Part shown: positions 42,369 through 49,693 of the stretch, in pieces
Layout: each line of letters begins with the position of its first letter
Position numbering within the stretch: the first letter of the stretch is position 1
From: Algirhabdus cladophorae
GTDB taxonomy: Bacteria; Pseudomonadota; Alphaproteobacteria; Rhodobacterales; Rhodobacteraceae
Assembly: GCF_044772865.1 (NCBI RefSeq)
Contig: NZ_CP173029.1
Location: 868,001 to 932,000, forward strand
Direction: 5' to 3'
Length of the DNA: 64,000 nucleotides
Position numbers and translations under genes: made by a program
The notes under the pieces: generated by a model
The model's input: only the letters and a program-made list of their open reading frames with translations
What the model was told of the DNA's origin: nothing
Database searches by the model: none

Positions 42369-42381
42369 GAGAACGATTCTC
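42369..42381. promoter_or_regulatory. Irr-box-like inverted repeat between fabA and irr
   Basis: GAGAA-CGA-TTCTC, perfect 5-bp arms with a 3-nt spacer. It matches the AGAAnnnTTCT core of the iron control element bound by Irr. It lies 61 bases before irr and 101 before fabA, so autoregulation is the simplest reading. Confidence 0.6.
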
Positions 42382-42441
42382 AAAAGACGTTGAAAGATAA
42401 ACGCATTTCGCCATATAAGAAGGAAACCCAAGGGAAAAACG

Positions 42442-42870
42442 ATGCAGCATACGGACACAGCGACAGCAGCGCAGCGCGGTACCACATGGTTGGCCCAAGG
42501 TGATCTGCGCCCGACGCGGCAACGCGTGGCTCTGGCTACTTTGCTGGTCGGGGATGGCTGCGATCGTCATGTAACGGCCGAAAGCCTCTATGACGCGTCG
42601 AAAGACTGCCCTGAAAAGGTCTCGCTGGCGACGGTGTACAACACCTTGCGTGCCTTTTGTGAGGCAGGTTTGATGCGCGAGATTACCGTGGATGGCTCGA
42701 AAAGCTATTTCGACACTAACATGTCGGACCATCCGCATTTTTATTGGGAAGACACTGCCACGCTGACCGACGCTCCGGCAGAGGATTTGCAGATTGCCAA
42801 ACTGCCAACAGCGCCAGAAGGTGCCGAGATTGCGAAAGTTGACGTGGTCATAAGGCTGCGCAAACGCTAG
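42442..42870 (+). CDS. irr: Irr-type Fur-family iron/haem-responsive regulator
   Basis: 142 residues. The winged-helix DNA-binding domain (LRPTRQRVALATLL...HVTAESLYDASKD...VSLATVYNTLRAF) is followed by a short dimerisation domain with DHPHFYWED in place of the Zn/Fe-rich C-terminus of true Fur. This is the Irr subgroup of alphaproteobacteria, which acts under iron limitation and is degraded or inactivated by haem. The adjacent fabA gene is the typical Rhodobacterales neighbour. The gene lacks the CxxC motifs of classical Fur. Confidence 0.9.
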   Translation: MQHTDTATAAQRGTTWLAQGDLRPTRQRVALATLLVGDGCDRHVTAESLYDASKDCPEKVSLATVYNTLRAFCEAGLMREITVDGSKSYFDTNMSDHPHFYWEDTATLTDAPAEDLQIAKLPTAPEGAEIAKVDVVIRLRKR

Positions 42871-42941
42871 GTTTTTCCAACAGATCTACAATTTTGACAG
42901 AAATTTCCGCGCGTTAACGCGACAGTAATCCGCTGCATGCA

Positions 42942-43481
42942 ATGACTACCTGCATGTCAAATGTCACACACATCGCCAGTCCGTTGGGGCTGTATTATTT
43001 CAGCCTTCGCTTGGCGGATCCGCGTGCGCATTATCTGGTGCATCATATCGATCATTTGCGCACCTGTGTGTCGCTGGCCAGGAAGGCACGTCCGTTCGAA
43101 GTTTTGGATGCTGTTATCCTGCCGGATCAGTTGCATATGATTTGGCTCTTGGGACCGGAAGATACGGACACGAGCCCCCGATTGCGTCAGATTAAGTCCA
43201 GTTTCTCGCGCCACTTGCCCGTGTCTGAATTCCTTTCAGATGCACAAAAACGGAGCCGCGAAAAAGGTATATGGCAGCGCGATAACAGTGAAGTCCGCTT
43301 GCGGGATCTGGCCGACTACGAGGCCCATCGCAGCTATATGTGGCGCTTGCCGGTTGCTATGGGATTGGTGGCCAGTCCAAGTGATTGGAAGTTTTCATCG
43401 ATCCATAAAAATGGTGCTGCAGAAGAAACCACCGTCCACTCGCGGTTTAAATTTCAGCGGACTATGTCGCGCACCGCTTAA
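42942..43481 (+). CDS. RAYT-like (Y1/IS200-family transposase-like) protein with altered HUH motif
   Basis: 179 residues. The framework of REP-associated tyrosine transposases is recognisable: VILPDQLHMIWLL (usual MPDHxHxx), RLRQIKSSFSRHL, KGIWQRDNSEVRLRDLADYEAHRSYMW...MGLV, then DWKFSSIHK. The first His of the HUH metal motif is Gln63 (Q-L-H, His65 kept); the candidate catalytic Tyr132 is present. No flanking REP palindromes were recognised. It could be a domesticated or inactive relative. A second ATG at 42954 is an alternative start. Confidence 0.8.
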   Translation: MTTCMSNVTHIASPLGLYYFSLRLADPRAHYLVHHIDHLRTCVSLARKARPFEVLDAVILPDQLHMIWLLGPEDTDTSPRLRQIKSSFSRHLPVSEFLSDAQKRSREKGIWQRDNSEVRLRDLADYEAHRSYMWRLPVAMGLVASPSDWKFSSIHKNGAAEETTVHSRFKFQRTMSRTA

Positions 43482-43518
43482 CGCACGGATAAGTGTGTCA
43501 GGGCACTGGTTTGCACGC

Positions 43519-46500
43519 TCAAAGGTCCAATGTGATAACACCGTCTTTTTCTGCGGCACGCGATTGGCAAAGGATCATTTGATCCGCACGATCAGCGTTG
43601 GACAGGACAAAGTCCCGATGTTCCACCGCGCCGTCCAAAACCTTGCATTTGCAGACACCGCACAATCCGTCCGAGCATTTGATGTTCACCATAACCCCTG
43701 CAGCCAACAGGGCGTCTGAGGGCGTTGTGTCCGCATCTACGTTGACTGTTTTCCCAGATTTGGCCAGCTGGAAGGTGAAGGGCTGGTTGACATACTCCGG
43801 TGCCTCGGGGACTTCGAAATACTCAAGATGGCGGTAGTCCTCGCCAAAGCCGTTGGCGTCGGCGGCTTGCATTACGGCGTCCATATACACCTCTGGACCA
43901 CAGGCATAGACATGAGCCCCCTCGATCTGTGCCAATATGCCGTGCAAATCCGCACGGTTGCCCTGATCTGAGGCATGGATATGTAACCGATCTGCCCAAG
44001 CAACATCTGAAAGATCCGCTAGAAAGCCAGCTGTTTCGCGGCTGGAAACAGAATAGTGCAGTGCAAAGTCACGCCCTAATGCGTGCAACCGATGGGCCAT
44101 GGCAATCATCGGCGTCACACCAATGCCGCCCCCCATCAAATACGAGAACGGCGCGTCCTCATGCAGCGGGAAATGATTGATCGGCGGCGTGATATGCACC
44201 CTGCGTCCTTGGGTGAAAATCCGGTGCATTAACTTGGATCCGCCCCGTCCTTCATCTTCGCGCAACACAGCAATTTGATACTTGGACGTGTCCGCGGGAT
44301 CCCCGGACAAGGAATACTGGCGCAAAAATTCAGGGGCCACCACCACGTCGATGTGCCCGCCTGCGGTTGCTGCAGGCAAAGGACCACCATCTGGCAGGCT
44401 GAATTCGTATTTTGTGACCATTGGCCCCATGGTTTCGACCTTGCTGACAATCGCACCGATCACAGGTGAAGGTTGCAAATGGCCGGAATATTCATGCTCG
44501 GGCGGTTCGCCCCGAGCCCTGCGTTTTTTATGTTCATCGGCTGGGATCATTTCTGCATAGGCCGCAATCCCAGCCTCGCGGTCTATGGGAAACGGATAGG
44601 CATAGGGCGGCGGCGCAAGCGGGGCGGGATAGACCGCCAGTGTTTGATCCTCGAACTTGAGGTCCAGATCCTTTTGCAAGGCGCGTTGGTTCACGGGATG
44701 CGGACTGGGCCGATAGGCCCCATCATCGATCATTTCCAGATCCCACCACCATTTTTTGAGCGTATTGATCTCGCCGTTGCCCACAAAATCATCCAGCTTG
44801 GCCAGTGCCTTGGCCGCCCCCGGGGCGGTCATCGCCAGTTTGCGAAATGGCGCTTCGGCAAAGAGCCCCTCAAGATTCCAAGGACAGGTTTTCATGCACC
44901 GGCCACACATGGCCCCGTTTTTTTGTGCAACGCGGTACGTTGTGCATTTTTGGCTGTCAGATTTCCAAATTTCATAGCCGTTAAACATCAGTTTCGGGCC
45001 GGCTGTGATCGCGCCCGAAGGGCATTCGCGCGCGCATTTATTGCAGGCCTCGCAAAACCGTTGCAGCCCAAAATCAATCGGCTTGTCGTGCTCCATGGGC
45101 ATGTTGGTGGTCACGATACCTGATTTCAGGCGCGGCCCCAAAAATGGGTTCAGGATCACTTCGCCAATCCGACTAACTTCGCCCAACCCTGACAGCAGCA
45201 AAAGCGGGGGATGCAAGACCTCGTCATCCATCACCGAATGCACTCGCGCGGTATAGCCCAAGTTGCGCAGATGTTGGGCCAAAACCCCACCCAATAAGGA
45301 AAAGCGCAAATAGGCCCGCATTGATTGCGCGCAGGCAATCCAATCGTCGCCCGATGCGCCTTCCATAGTTTCATGGCCTTGATCAATAATCATGGAAATG
45401 GCGTTCGAATGATAGGGCGTGATCGGCTGACCCGCCGCGTCATGGCTGTAGTAGGTCCAATCGGGGCAGGCGCTGACACCCGCGGCATCAACCCCCAAAT
45501 AGTAGAGCGCCGCTTTGATATTGGCCGCGTTGCGTTTGGGGTCGTGGGTCGCGGGATGCACTGGACCTGCATCCCCGTCTTGCAGCAAAACAAATGCCGC
45601 CAAAGAGGGCCGAAATGCAAAGGCAGAGGCGGACTTGCGCACATAATTGCCGTTTTTGGTGGCGTCTTGTACGGATTTGCCCATGTCGCCAAACAGGCCA
45701 CGGGCAAACAGATTGGCGCGCTTAGGCACCCGGGCCACGTTGGGCGCGTCTATGTAGGTGGTTGGTTCGTCGACCCGCTTAAGGGTCTCAAAGGGGTGCG
45801 GGCCTTTAACATAGGCGCGGGCCTTATAGGGGTCACGGTTGCGTTGGTTTTTTGCGTGCGCGCCGAGGCCGGTTTTGTAACTGCTGGGAACCACTGCGTC
45901 GGGGGCCAGTGGCCGATCTGGCGCGAGGTTCATGGTGGTTGTCAGCACAGATACCGAATATTGGGTCCCTAAAAACGGGTTGCTCAAATCGGGTTTCGCC
46001 AGACCTGCGGCTATTGTGAGCGCATTCAGATCCACATCAGAGGCCGCCATGGAATGCGCGCGTGCGTCATAGCCGAGGCTGCGAATATAGGCGGCCAATG
46101 TCACCGCAGTTTCCGAAGCGCGCAGGCAGGCCCGATGCGCTGTGGCATCCTGGATCCAGTCTGCGCCGTCCTCATCCGCGGCAGGTGCGCGGGGATGATC
46201 GTACAAAAACACTAAGGCGTGGGTGTGATCCACAATCCCTTCTGGGGGGGCGGCCATGCTTTCGCGCAGGGAGGCCATGACCACATCGATGCCCGCAGCA
46301 AGGCTTTTGGGTTGCATCGTTGCCAATTTTTCGGCCAAGCGATCTACATCTGGGTTCGTATGTGGCGTGGCAAGTCGCGCGCTGTTTGGAATTTCGCAAG
46401 AGCCCACCATAGCCGCGTCGCAGTAATATCCAAAGGCCTTGAGATGCTGCGCCCGTTCGGTCGGATCATCCGGGATTTCTGCGATTTCGGCTTTGATCAA

Positions 46501-46701
46501 TCCCCGCCGCGTGGCATCCAGCATGGCTTGGTAATCCTGCATAGCGTTGACGATAGACAGCGGATCTTGAGGACGGCGAAACGAAATTGGGCTGCTAGGG
46601 TGTGAATGGCTTAGATCCAAAACATCTGTGCGTTTGAGCTTTTCCAAAGGATAGCCGCCAAGATGTACGGGCCGATTTTTATAGCTAAAGACCTTACCCA
46701 T
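43519..46701 (-). CDS. rdhA: Self-sufficient cobalamin-dependent reductive dehalogenase fused to NAD(P)H:flavin/2Fe-2S reductase
   Basis: 1060 residues in three parts. Residues about 1-720 form the RdhA core with two 4Fe-4S clusters (Cys550/553/556/560; Cys599/602/606 with an upstream Cys). Residues about 735-965 form a ferredoxin-reductase module with the flavin motif RQYSLSGDP and the pyridine-nucleotide loop GGGIGVTPM. Residues about 971-1060 form a plant-type 2Fe-2S ferredoxin (Cys1009/1014/1017/1045). There is no Tat signal and no rdhB, so it is cytoplasmic and catabolic, like BhbA/NpRdhA, which remove ortho halogens from halogenated 4-hydroxybenzoates. The N-terminal half is an internal duplicate: NPFLG at 241 and 518, and LGY-AR-HS at 209 and 481. 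The start overlaps the marR stop. Confidence 0.93.
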   Translation of the reverse strand: MGKVFSYKNRPVHLGGYPLEKLKRTDVLDLSHSHPSSPISFRRPQDPLSIVNAMQDYQAMLDATRRGLIKAEIAEIPDDPTERAQHLKAFGYYCDAAMVGSCEIPNSARLATPHTNPDVDRLAEKLATMQPKSLAAGIDVVMASLRESMAAPPEGIVDHTHALVFLYDHPRAPAADEDGADWIQDATAHRACLRASETAVTLAAYIRSLGYDARAHSMAASDVDLNALTIAAGLAKPDLSNPFLGTQYSVSVLTTTMNLAPDRPLAPDAVVPSSYKTGLGAHAKNQRNRDPYKARAYVKGPHPFETLKRVDEPTTYIDAPNVARVPKRANLFARGLFGDMGKSVQDATKNGNYVRKSASAFAFRPSLAAFVLLQDGDAGPVHPATHDPKRNAANIKAALYYLGVDAAGVSACPDWTYYSHDAAGQPITPYHSNAISMIIDQGHETMEGASGDDWIACAQSMRAYLRFSLLGGVLAQHLRNLGYTARVHSVMDDEVLHPPLLLLSGLGEVSRIGEVILNPFLGPRLKSGIVTTNMPMEHDKPIDFGLQRFCEACNKCARECPSGAITAGPKLMFNGYEIWKSDSQKCTTYRVAQKNGAMCGRCMKTCPWNLEGLFAEAPFRKLAMTAPGAAKALAKLDDFVGNGEINTLKKWWWDLEMIDDGAYRPSPHPVNQRALQKDLDLKFEDQTLAVYPAPLAPPPYAYPFPIDREAGIAAYAEMIPADEHKKRRARGEPPEHEYSGHLQPSPVIGAIVSKVETMGPMVTKYEFSLPDGGPLPAATAGGHIDVVVAPEFLRQYSLSGDPADTSKYQIAVLREDEGRGGSKLMHRIFTQGRRVHITPPINHFPLHEDAPFSYLMGGGIGVTPMIAMAHRLHALGRDFALHYSVSSRETAGFLADLSDVAWADRLHIHASDQGNRADLHGILAQIEGAHVYACGPEVYMDAVMQAADANGFGEDYRHLEYFEVPEAPEYVNQPFTFQLAKSGKTVNVDADTTPSDALLAAGVMVNIKCSDGLCGVCKCKVLDGAVEHRDFVLSNADRADQMILCQSRAAEKDGVITLDL

Positions 46702-47156
46702 CAGAACTTGGCCAGTTCGATGTTTTGCCCTGCATGCAGTTTGGCCAACAGCGATTTCAATTGGCGCATCTCGGCCGTTTTGAGGTTGTCGGACATGATC
46801 TTGTTGTTGGCCTCGGCCATGGGGATGCCTTGGCGCAAAAGGTCGTGACCGCGTGAGGTGATGACGACCGTGGTGGTGCGTTTGTCAGATATACCACCTT
46901 GGCGCGCGATCATTCCGGCTGTTTCCATGCTTTTGAGGGTGCGGCTGGCGGCGGTGCGATCAATGCCAACAAAGGCCGCAATTTCTGACGGATGTTCAAG
47001 GTTCTCCACCCCGACAGCCAGCAAAACGCACCAGCTGATCCGGGTCAGGCCGAGGGTTTTGAGGCCATCGTCCAATCGTTTTTCCTGAATTCGCGCGGCG
47101 AGTGACAATTGATAGCCCAAAGACTGATGAAGGTGATAGGGAGGCGATGTTGTCAT
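46701..47156 (-). CDS. MarR-family regulator of the reductive dehalogenase
   Basis: 151-residue winged-helix protein (LGLTRISWCVLLAVGVENLEHPSEIAAFVGIDRTAASRTLKSMETAGMIARQGGISDKRTTTVVIT). The recognition helix and the D-x-R wing are typical of MarR. It is translationally coupled to rdhA (TGATG) and divergent from a HAD gene across 54 bases. By position it most likely senses the halogenated substrate or the dehalogenated product and controls rdhA. Confidence 0.92.
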   Translation of the reverse strand: MTTSPPYHLHQSLGYQLSLAARIQEKRLDDGLKTLGLTRISWCVLLAVGVENLEHPSEIAAFVGIDRTAASRTLKSMETAGMIARQGGISDKRTTTVVITSRGHDLLRQGIPMAEANNKIMSDNLKTAEMRQLKSLLAKLHAGQNIELAKF

Positions 47157-47188
47157 ACCTCAAAGCGTCTCGCATCTGGTAAGACGTG

Positions 47189-47196
47189 TCAATTGA
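47189..47196. promoter_or_regulatory. Short palindrome in the marR/HAD divergent region
   Basis: TCAATTGA, a perfect 8-bp palindrome in the 54-base gap that must hold the marR-rdhA promoter. It is shorter than a full MarR operator, so only a weak candidate. Confidence 0.3.
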
Positions 47197-47210
47197 TCAA
47201 GGAGCCTTCG

Positions 47211-47912
47211 ATGCCCAATATTTCCGGTATTCTGTTCGACAAAGACGGTACTCTTTTTGACTTTCAGGCCACTTGGGGTGTTTGGACGGCGTGGGTTCTC
47301 AAAACGCTGGCAGATGGGGACGCGGAGCTGGAAAATCGGATGGCACAGTCCGTGGGCTTTGATCTGAAAGGGGGTCGTTTCGAGGCCAGCAGCTTGGTCA
47401 TAGCAGGCACGCCCTTGGAGATTGCGCAGGCCTTGGCAGGGCCACTGGGGCATTCTGATCCGGCAGCCTTGCTGGCAACGCTAGACAGTTTGGCTGCCGC
47501 TACACCACAGGTTGAAGTCACACCGCTTGCTGCGCTTTTTTCGAAACTAAAGGCGCGCGGGCTGGACCTTGGGATTGCGACCAATGACAGTGAGGCACCG
47601 GCGCGTGCCCATCTCGAGGCTGCGAATGTCACACGATACCTTGATTTCATTGTAGGATCAGACAGTGGCTATGGGGGCAAACCCGAGGCGGGCCAATTGC
47701 ATGGGTTTTGCACGGCGATGTCCTTGGCCCCCGAGCAGTGCATGATGGTCGGCGATAGCACGCATGATTTGGGGGCAGGGCGTGCAGCAGGGTTTTATAC
47801 GGTTGGTGTTTTGACGGGGCCTGCGACCCATGACGTTTTGCAACCCTTGGCGGATGTTGTTTTGCCCTCGATCGCTGAATTGCCGGGCCATCTGGATCAG
47901 ATTGCTGGTTGA
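47211..47912 (+). CDS. HAD-superfamily hydrolase, phosphoglycolate phosphatase-like
   Basis: 233 residues from MPNISGILFDKDGTLFDF; AAGGAG lies 6 bases upstream, while the longer frame overlapping the marR promoter is not coding. HAD motifs: nucleophile DKDGT, motif II ATNDS, Lys in GGKPEAG, motif IV MVGDSTHDLGAGRAAG. An alpha-helical cap is inserted after motif I. It probably dephosphorylates a small phosphate ester; Gph is the nearest named type. Divergent from marR-rdhA. Confidence 0.87.
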   Translation: MPNISGILFDKDGTLFDFQATWGVWTAWVLKTLADGDAELENRMAQSVGFDLKGGRFEASSLVIAGTPLEIAQALAGPLGHSDPAALLATLDSLAAATPQVEVTPLAALFSKLKARGLDLGIATNDSEAPARAHLEAANVTRYLDFIVGSDSGYGGKPEAGQLHGFCTAMSLAPEQCMMVGDSTHDLGAGRAAGFYTVGVLTGPATHDVLQPLADVVLPSIAELPGHLDQIAG

Positions 47913-48028
47913 TCTGGCACCAAACTTGAGGCCGCCTGCCTGATGCGACAAAAAATGTCGGTTTCGGTCAATTCATCTAAGGGATAGCGGGGTTGTCTGG
48001 TCAGGACCACGTGAAAAGGAATGTGACC

Positions 48029-49600
48029 ATGAGCCCCGAATCCGAAGCCGCCGCGCCAAAACGTCGTCGTGGGGGGGGACGCCGCGGTGCGGCAGATCGT
48101 CGAGGCAGTGCTGTTATCGAACAGATGCCATGGAAAATTCCCTACAATACGGACGCCCCAACCGAACCTTTGACGCCCGAGGGTGTGGAGGCAGTGCATG
48201 ACGGTGCCATGCGCATTCTCGAAGAAATCGGTATCGAGATTTTGAATGCCGAAGCCTTGGAAATTTTTCGCAAAGCAGGCTGCACCATTTCCGGTGAAAA
48301 CGTCCGTATGGGCCGCGATATGGTCTTGGAATACGTGGCAATGGCCCCTTCAGAATGGACGCTGACGCCGCGCAACCCGGATCGCACATTGCCCGTAGGG
48401 GGCAACGCGATGATCTTTGGCAATGTCTCCAGCCCACCGAATTATTGGGATATGTCGCTGGGCACTAAAGTGGCCGGCACCCGCGAGCAGTGTGCGAACT
48501 TGATGCGGCTGACCCAGTATTTCAACTGTATCCATTTCGCTGGGGGCTATCCGGTTGAGCCTGTGGATATTCATGCCTCGGTCCGGCATTTGGATGTGAT
48601 GTATGACAAGCTTTGTATCACTGACAAAGTCGTGCACACCTATTCGCTGGGTAAAGAGCGGGTCGAGGACACCATGGAAATGGTGCGCATCGCAGGGGGA
48701 CTGACCCACGAGGAATTTGACGCCACACCGCGCATGTATACCAACATCAATTCCACATCTCCGCTCAAACACGATATTCCGATGCTGGATGGCTGGATGC
48801 GTATGGCGCGGCGTCGTCAGGGTCTTGTGGTCACACCGTTTACGCTGGCGGGTGCCATGGCGCCGGTCACGATGTCGGGTGCGGTCGCGCAATCACTGGC
48901 CGAGGGTTTGATTGCCGTTGTGCTGGCCCAGATCATCAGCCCTGGTGCGCCCTGTGCGATTGGCACGTTTACCTCGAACGTAGATATGAAATCCGGCGCG
49001 CCTGCCTTTGGAACGCCAGAATATATGCGGGCCACGCAAATGACGGGGCAAATGGCGCGGTTTTACGGGCTGCCGATGCGAGCCTCGGGGGTTTGTGCAG
49101 CCAATGTGCCAGATGGCCAAGCCATGTGGGAGACCTCAAATTCGCTGTGGTCGGCCGTGCAATCGGGTACGAACATGGTTTATCACGCGGCGGGTTGGCT
49201 GGAAGGCGGGCTGATCGCCAGTCCGGAAAAATTCATCATGGATTGCGAGATTTTGCAGATGATCCAGCGCTATTTTGACCCCGACATTTGCAAAACCGGC
49301 CCGGATGAGATTGCGCTGGACGCTATCGCCGAGGTCGGCAACGACGGGCATTTCTTTGGGATCCAGCACACGCAAGATCGCTATCAAACAGCGTTCTATC
49401 AACCGTTCGTCAGTGATTGGCGCAACTATGAGGCTTGGGAATCTGCCGGTGGTGTGCAAACGCCAGAGCGCGCGCATCACCTCTTTCGACAGATCATCGA
49501 TACCTTTGAAGAGCCGCCTTTAGATGTGGCAATCAAAGAGGAATTGGCGGCCTTTGTAGCCATGCGCAAAGAAGAAGGCGGTGCGCCCACAGATTTCTAA
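48029..49600 (+). CDS. MttB-superfamily trimethylamine/betaine methyltransferase (no pyrrolysine)
   Basis: 523 residues from MSPESEAAAPKRRRGGGRRG, preceded by AAAGGA. It matches the MttB TIM-barrel family (HDGAMRILEEIGIEILNAEALEIFRKAGC; TVGGNAMIFGNVSS-like segment; NSLWSAVQSGTNMVYHAAGWLEGG near the C-terminus). The frame has no internal amber codon, so this is the non-pyrrolysine branch, whose characterised members demethylate quaternary amines such as glycine betaine. No corrinoid protein or reductive activator is adjacent. Roseobacters carry many such paralogues; the substrate is unknown. Confidence 0.88.
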   Translation: MSPESEAAAPKRRRGGGRRGAADRRGSAVIEQMPWKIPYNTDAPTEPLTPEGVEAVHDGAMRILEEIGIEILNAEALEIFRKAGCTISGENVRMGRDMVLEYVAMAPSEWTLTPRNPDRTLPVGGNAMIFGNVSSPPNYWDMSLGTKVAGTREQCANLMRLTQYFNCIHFAGGYPVEPVDIHASVRHLDVMYDKLCITDKVVHTYSLGKERVEDTMEMVRIAGGLTHEEFDATPRMYTNINSTSPLKHDIPMLDGWMRMARRRQGLVVTPFTLAGAMAPVTMSGAVAQSLAEGLIAVVLAQIISPGAPCAIGTFTSNVDMKSGAPAFGTPEYMRATQMTGQMARFYGLPMRASGVCAANVPDGQAMWETSNSLWSAVQSGTNMVYHAAGWLEGGLIASPEKFIMDCEILQMIQRYFDPDICKTGPDEIALDAIAEVGNDGHFFGIQHTQDRYQTAFYQPFVSDWRNYEAWESAGGVQTPERAHHLFRQIIDTFEEPPLDVAIKEELAAFVAMRKEEGGAPTDF

Positions 49601-49693
49601 GCGTCTTCTGCGCAAATGGTGCTGAATTCCAGACTGTGAGGCGCAGGCGCCAACCGCTAGGGTGTCTTAACGTTCCTTAAGTCGAGACATCCG

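Noticed and set aside
43240..43719. 159-codon plus-strand frame overlapping the RAYT-like gene
   Set aside because: It runs out of frame through the RAYT-like gene and antisense into rdhA; no domain similarity.
47157..47210. Possible cobalamin riboswitch for the B12-dependent dehalogenase
   Set aside because: Only about 54 bases separate marR from the divergent HAD gene, too short for a cobalamin riboswitch, and no B12-box-like sequence was seen.
48029..49600. Pyrrolysine-containing MttB
   Set aside because: The frame has no internal TAG, so it belongs to the non-pyrrolysine branch.
49670..49685. TTAA-CGTTCC-TTAA considered as a CtrA site before the DUF4153 gene
   Set aside because: The spacing is 6 rather than the 7 bases of the CtrA consensus.
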